Source of the DNA: Frankiales bacterium
Lineage (GTDB): Bacteria > Actinomycetota > Actinomycetes > Mycobacteriales > SCTD01
Length of the DNA stretch: 13,592 bases
Assembly (NCBI GenBank): GCA_025464695.1
Contig: JAODNQ010000075.1
Location: forward strand, 1-13,592
Direction: 5' to 3'
Below are positions 12,465 through 13,592 of the stretch, one piece after another. Position 1 is the stretch's first letter. Each line of letters begins with the position of its first letter. Under the pieces are notes generated by a model. That model searched no databases, was not told the DNA's origin, and was given only the letters and a program-made list of their open reading frames with translations. Position numbers and translations under genes: made by a program.

Positions 12465-13592
12465 CTACGCGATGCCGGCGCTCTGGCAGGCGGTCTCGAT
12501 GCCCTTGCAGATCTCGGCGGCGGTCAGCGCGCCGGACTTCACGACGTCCATGACGTTGGCCTGGGTGATGACCTGGGCCGGGAGCAGCAGCGCCTTGATC
12601 TTGTGGTTCGGCGCCTTGGGGTCGGCGAAGTCGCTGAGCGTGAGGCCGGCCGCGGCCGGGTCCTGCCCGCTGATCAGCGCGATGGCGAGCTGCGCGGCGG
12701 CCTGGGCCTCGAGCTTGACGTCCTTGAAGATCGTCATGCTCTGCTGCCCGTTGATGATGTTCTGCAGGCCGTTGACGCCGGCGTCCTGACCGGTCACAGG
12801 AACGCGGCCGGCGAGGCCGCCGCCCTTGAGGACGCCGATGGAGGCGTTGGCGATGTCGTCGTTGGCGGCGAGGACGCCGTCGACCTTGCCGCCGGCGGCG
12901 GTGAGCGCCTGGGTGAAGGTCGGGGCGGCGACGTTGACGTCCCAGCCCTTGACGGTCGAGACCGACGCGATCTTCAGCTTGCCCGAGGACTCGAGCGGCT
13001 TGAGGACCGACAGGGCGCCCTTCTCGAACAGGACGGCGTTGTTGTCGACGTCCTTGCCGCCGGACATGACGATGACCTGCGGGTCCTGCACGCCGCTGGC
13101 GTCGAGGCAGTCGACGAGCGTCTGGCCCTGGAGGCGGCCGACGTCCTCGTTGTCGAAGGAGACGTAGTAGTCGGCGGTCCCGCCGAGGTTGACGCGGTCG
13201 TAGTCGATGACCTTCACGCCCGCGGCGGCGGCCTGCTTCTCGACCGCGGCACCGGAGGTGGCGTCGATGGAGTCGATGATGAGCACCTTGACGCCGCTGC
13301 CGATCATCTGCTGGGCGATGGCCTGGAAGCGCGGGACGCTGCCGCCGGCGTTCTGGATGTCCGGGGTGATGCCGGCCTCCGACAGCGCCTTCTGCAGGAG
13401 CGGCTTGTCGTAGAGCGTGTAGCGGGTCGAGGACGTCGTGTCGGGGAGGATGACGCCGACCTTGCCGCTGGCCTTGGCGGTCGAGGCCCCGCCCGCCGGC
13501 GCCTTGGCCGCGCTGGTCGGCGGCGAGGAGAGCTTGCAGGCGGCGGTGGGGGCGGACGCCGGTGCGACGCTCGCGACGGCGGTGCTGGCGCC
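12465..13592 (-). CDS. Sugar ABC transporter substrate-binding protein, XylF type, N-terminus cut by window edge
   Basis: 375 residues are visible; the frame is open to the window end, so only the signal peptide start is missing. The visible N-terminal part is Ala/Ser/Thr/Pro-rich with a Cys in TAACKLSS (codon 13536-13538), a candidate lipoprotein attachment site, although TAAC is not an ideal lipobox. The mature fold starts at KVGVILPDTTSSTRY, with LYDKPLLQKALSEAGI following. Later come VKVLIIDSID, DYYVSFDNEDVGRLQG, VIVMSGG, DGVLAANDDIANA and VTGQDAGVNGLQNI, all hallmarks of the periplasmic sugar-binding (LacI/ribose-binding-like) fold and closest in pattern to D-xylose-binding XylF. It captures the sugar outside the membrane for the importer encoded downstream. 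It is the first visible gene of the operon; promoter and any regulator lie outside the window. Confidence 0.92.
   Translation of the reverse strand, partial: GASTAVASVAPASAPTAACKLSSPPTSAAKAPAGGASTAKASGKVGVILPDTTSSTRYTLYDKPLLQKALSEAGITPDIQNAGGSVPRFQAIAQQMIGSGVKVLIIDSIDATSGAAVEKQAAAAGVKVIDYDRVNLGGTADYYVSFDNEDVGRLQGQTLVDCLDASGVQDPQVIVMSGGKDVDNNAVLFEKGALSVLKPLESSGKLKIASVSTVKGWDVNVAAPTFTQALTAAGGKVDGVLAANDDIANASIGVLKGGGLAGRVPVTGQDAGVNGLQNIINGQQSMTIFKDVKLEAQAAAQLAIALISGQDPAAAGLTLSDFADPKAPNHKIKALLLPAQVITQANVMDVVKSGALTAAEICKGIETACQSAGIA

Noticed and set aside
1..13592. CRISPR arrays, insertion sequences, rRNA genes or prophage genes
   Set aside because: No regularly spaced repeats, transposase motifs, rRNA signatures or phage structural proteins were seen on either strand.

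Overview
The base composition (very high GC, GTG starts, four-base start/stop overlaps, almost no TTA or TAA triplets) and the gene families point to a high-GC actinobacterium. I cannot name the genus. All coding space falls into five blocks, and there is no gene-free stretch longer than about 230 bases.

Left end, plus strand: the C-terminal part of a thiolase, cut by the window edge. A repeat- and hairpin-rich convergent intergenic region (1033-1264) follows. Then comes a minus-strand cassette of three overlapping genes (3173 down to 1265): a GT4-type glycosyltransferase, a 140-residue protein I do not recognise, and a stand-alone DICT sensory-domain protein. The stop/start overlaps GTGA and ATGA suggest translational coupling.

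Middle, plus strand: a divergent operon of two tandem CNNM/CorC-type (DUF21 + CBS) membrane proteins and a DUF72 protein, again joined by GTGA overlaps. A two-domain sulfurtransferase of 3-mercaptopyruvate type follows after a small hairpin. A possible 14-codon leader ORF overlaps the start of the first CorC-type gene. A strong bidirectional hairpin (7347-7389) ends this block against a minus-strand Bax inhibitor-1/YccA-family membrane protein.

A compact unit on the minus strand (9057 down to 8328) is the most curious part. An HNH endonuclease gene has its stop codon inside a tRNA gene, so the two share 10 bases. The tRNA has a UAA anticodon (nominally leucine). It has the 3-bp D-stem and large D-loop often seen in class II tRNAs, but a 5-nt variable loop like a class I tRNA. 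Bacterial leucine tRNAs normally carry a long variable arm. Its decoding role is therefore uncertain, and the HNH-tRNA pairing deserves checking across genomes.

Right end, minus strand: a sugar ABC importer operon of xylose (XylF/H) type. It reads substrate-binding protein (start beyond the window), an intercistronic stem-loop, a single-domain ATPase, a large permease, and then a Gfo/Idh/MocA oxidoreductase 4 bp downstream. This looks like uptake plus first oxidation of a sugar or polyol. The exact substrate cannot be told from sequence alone.
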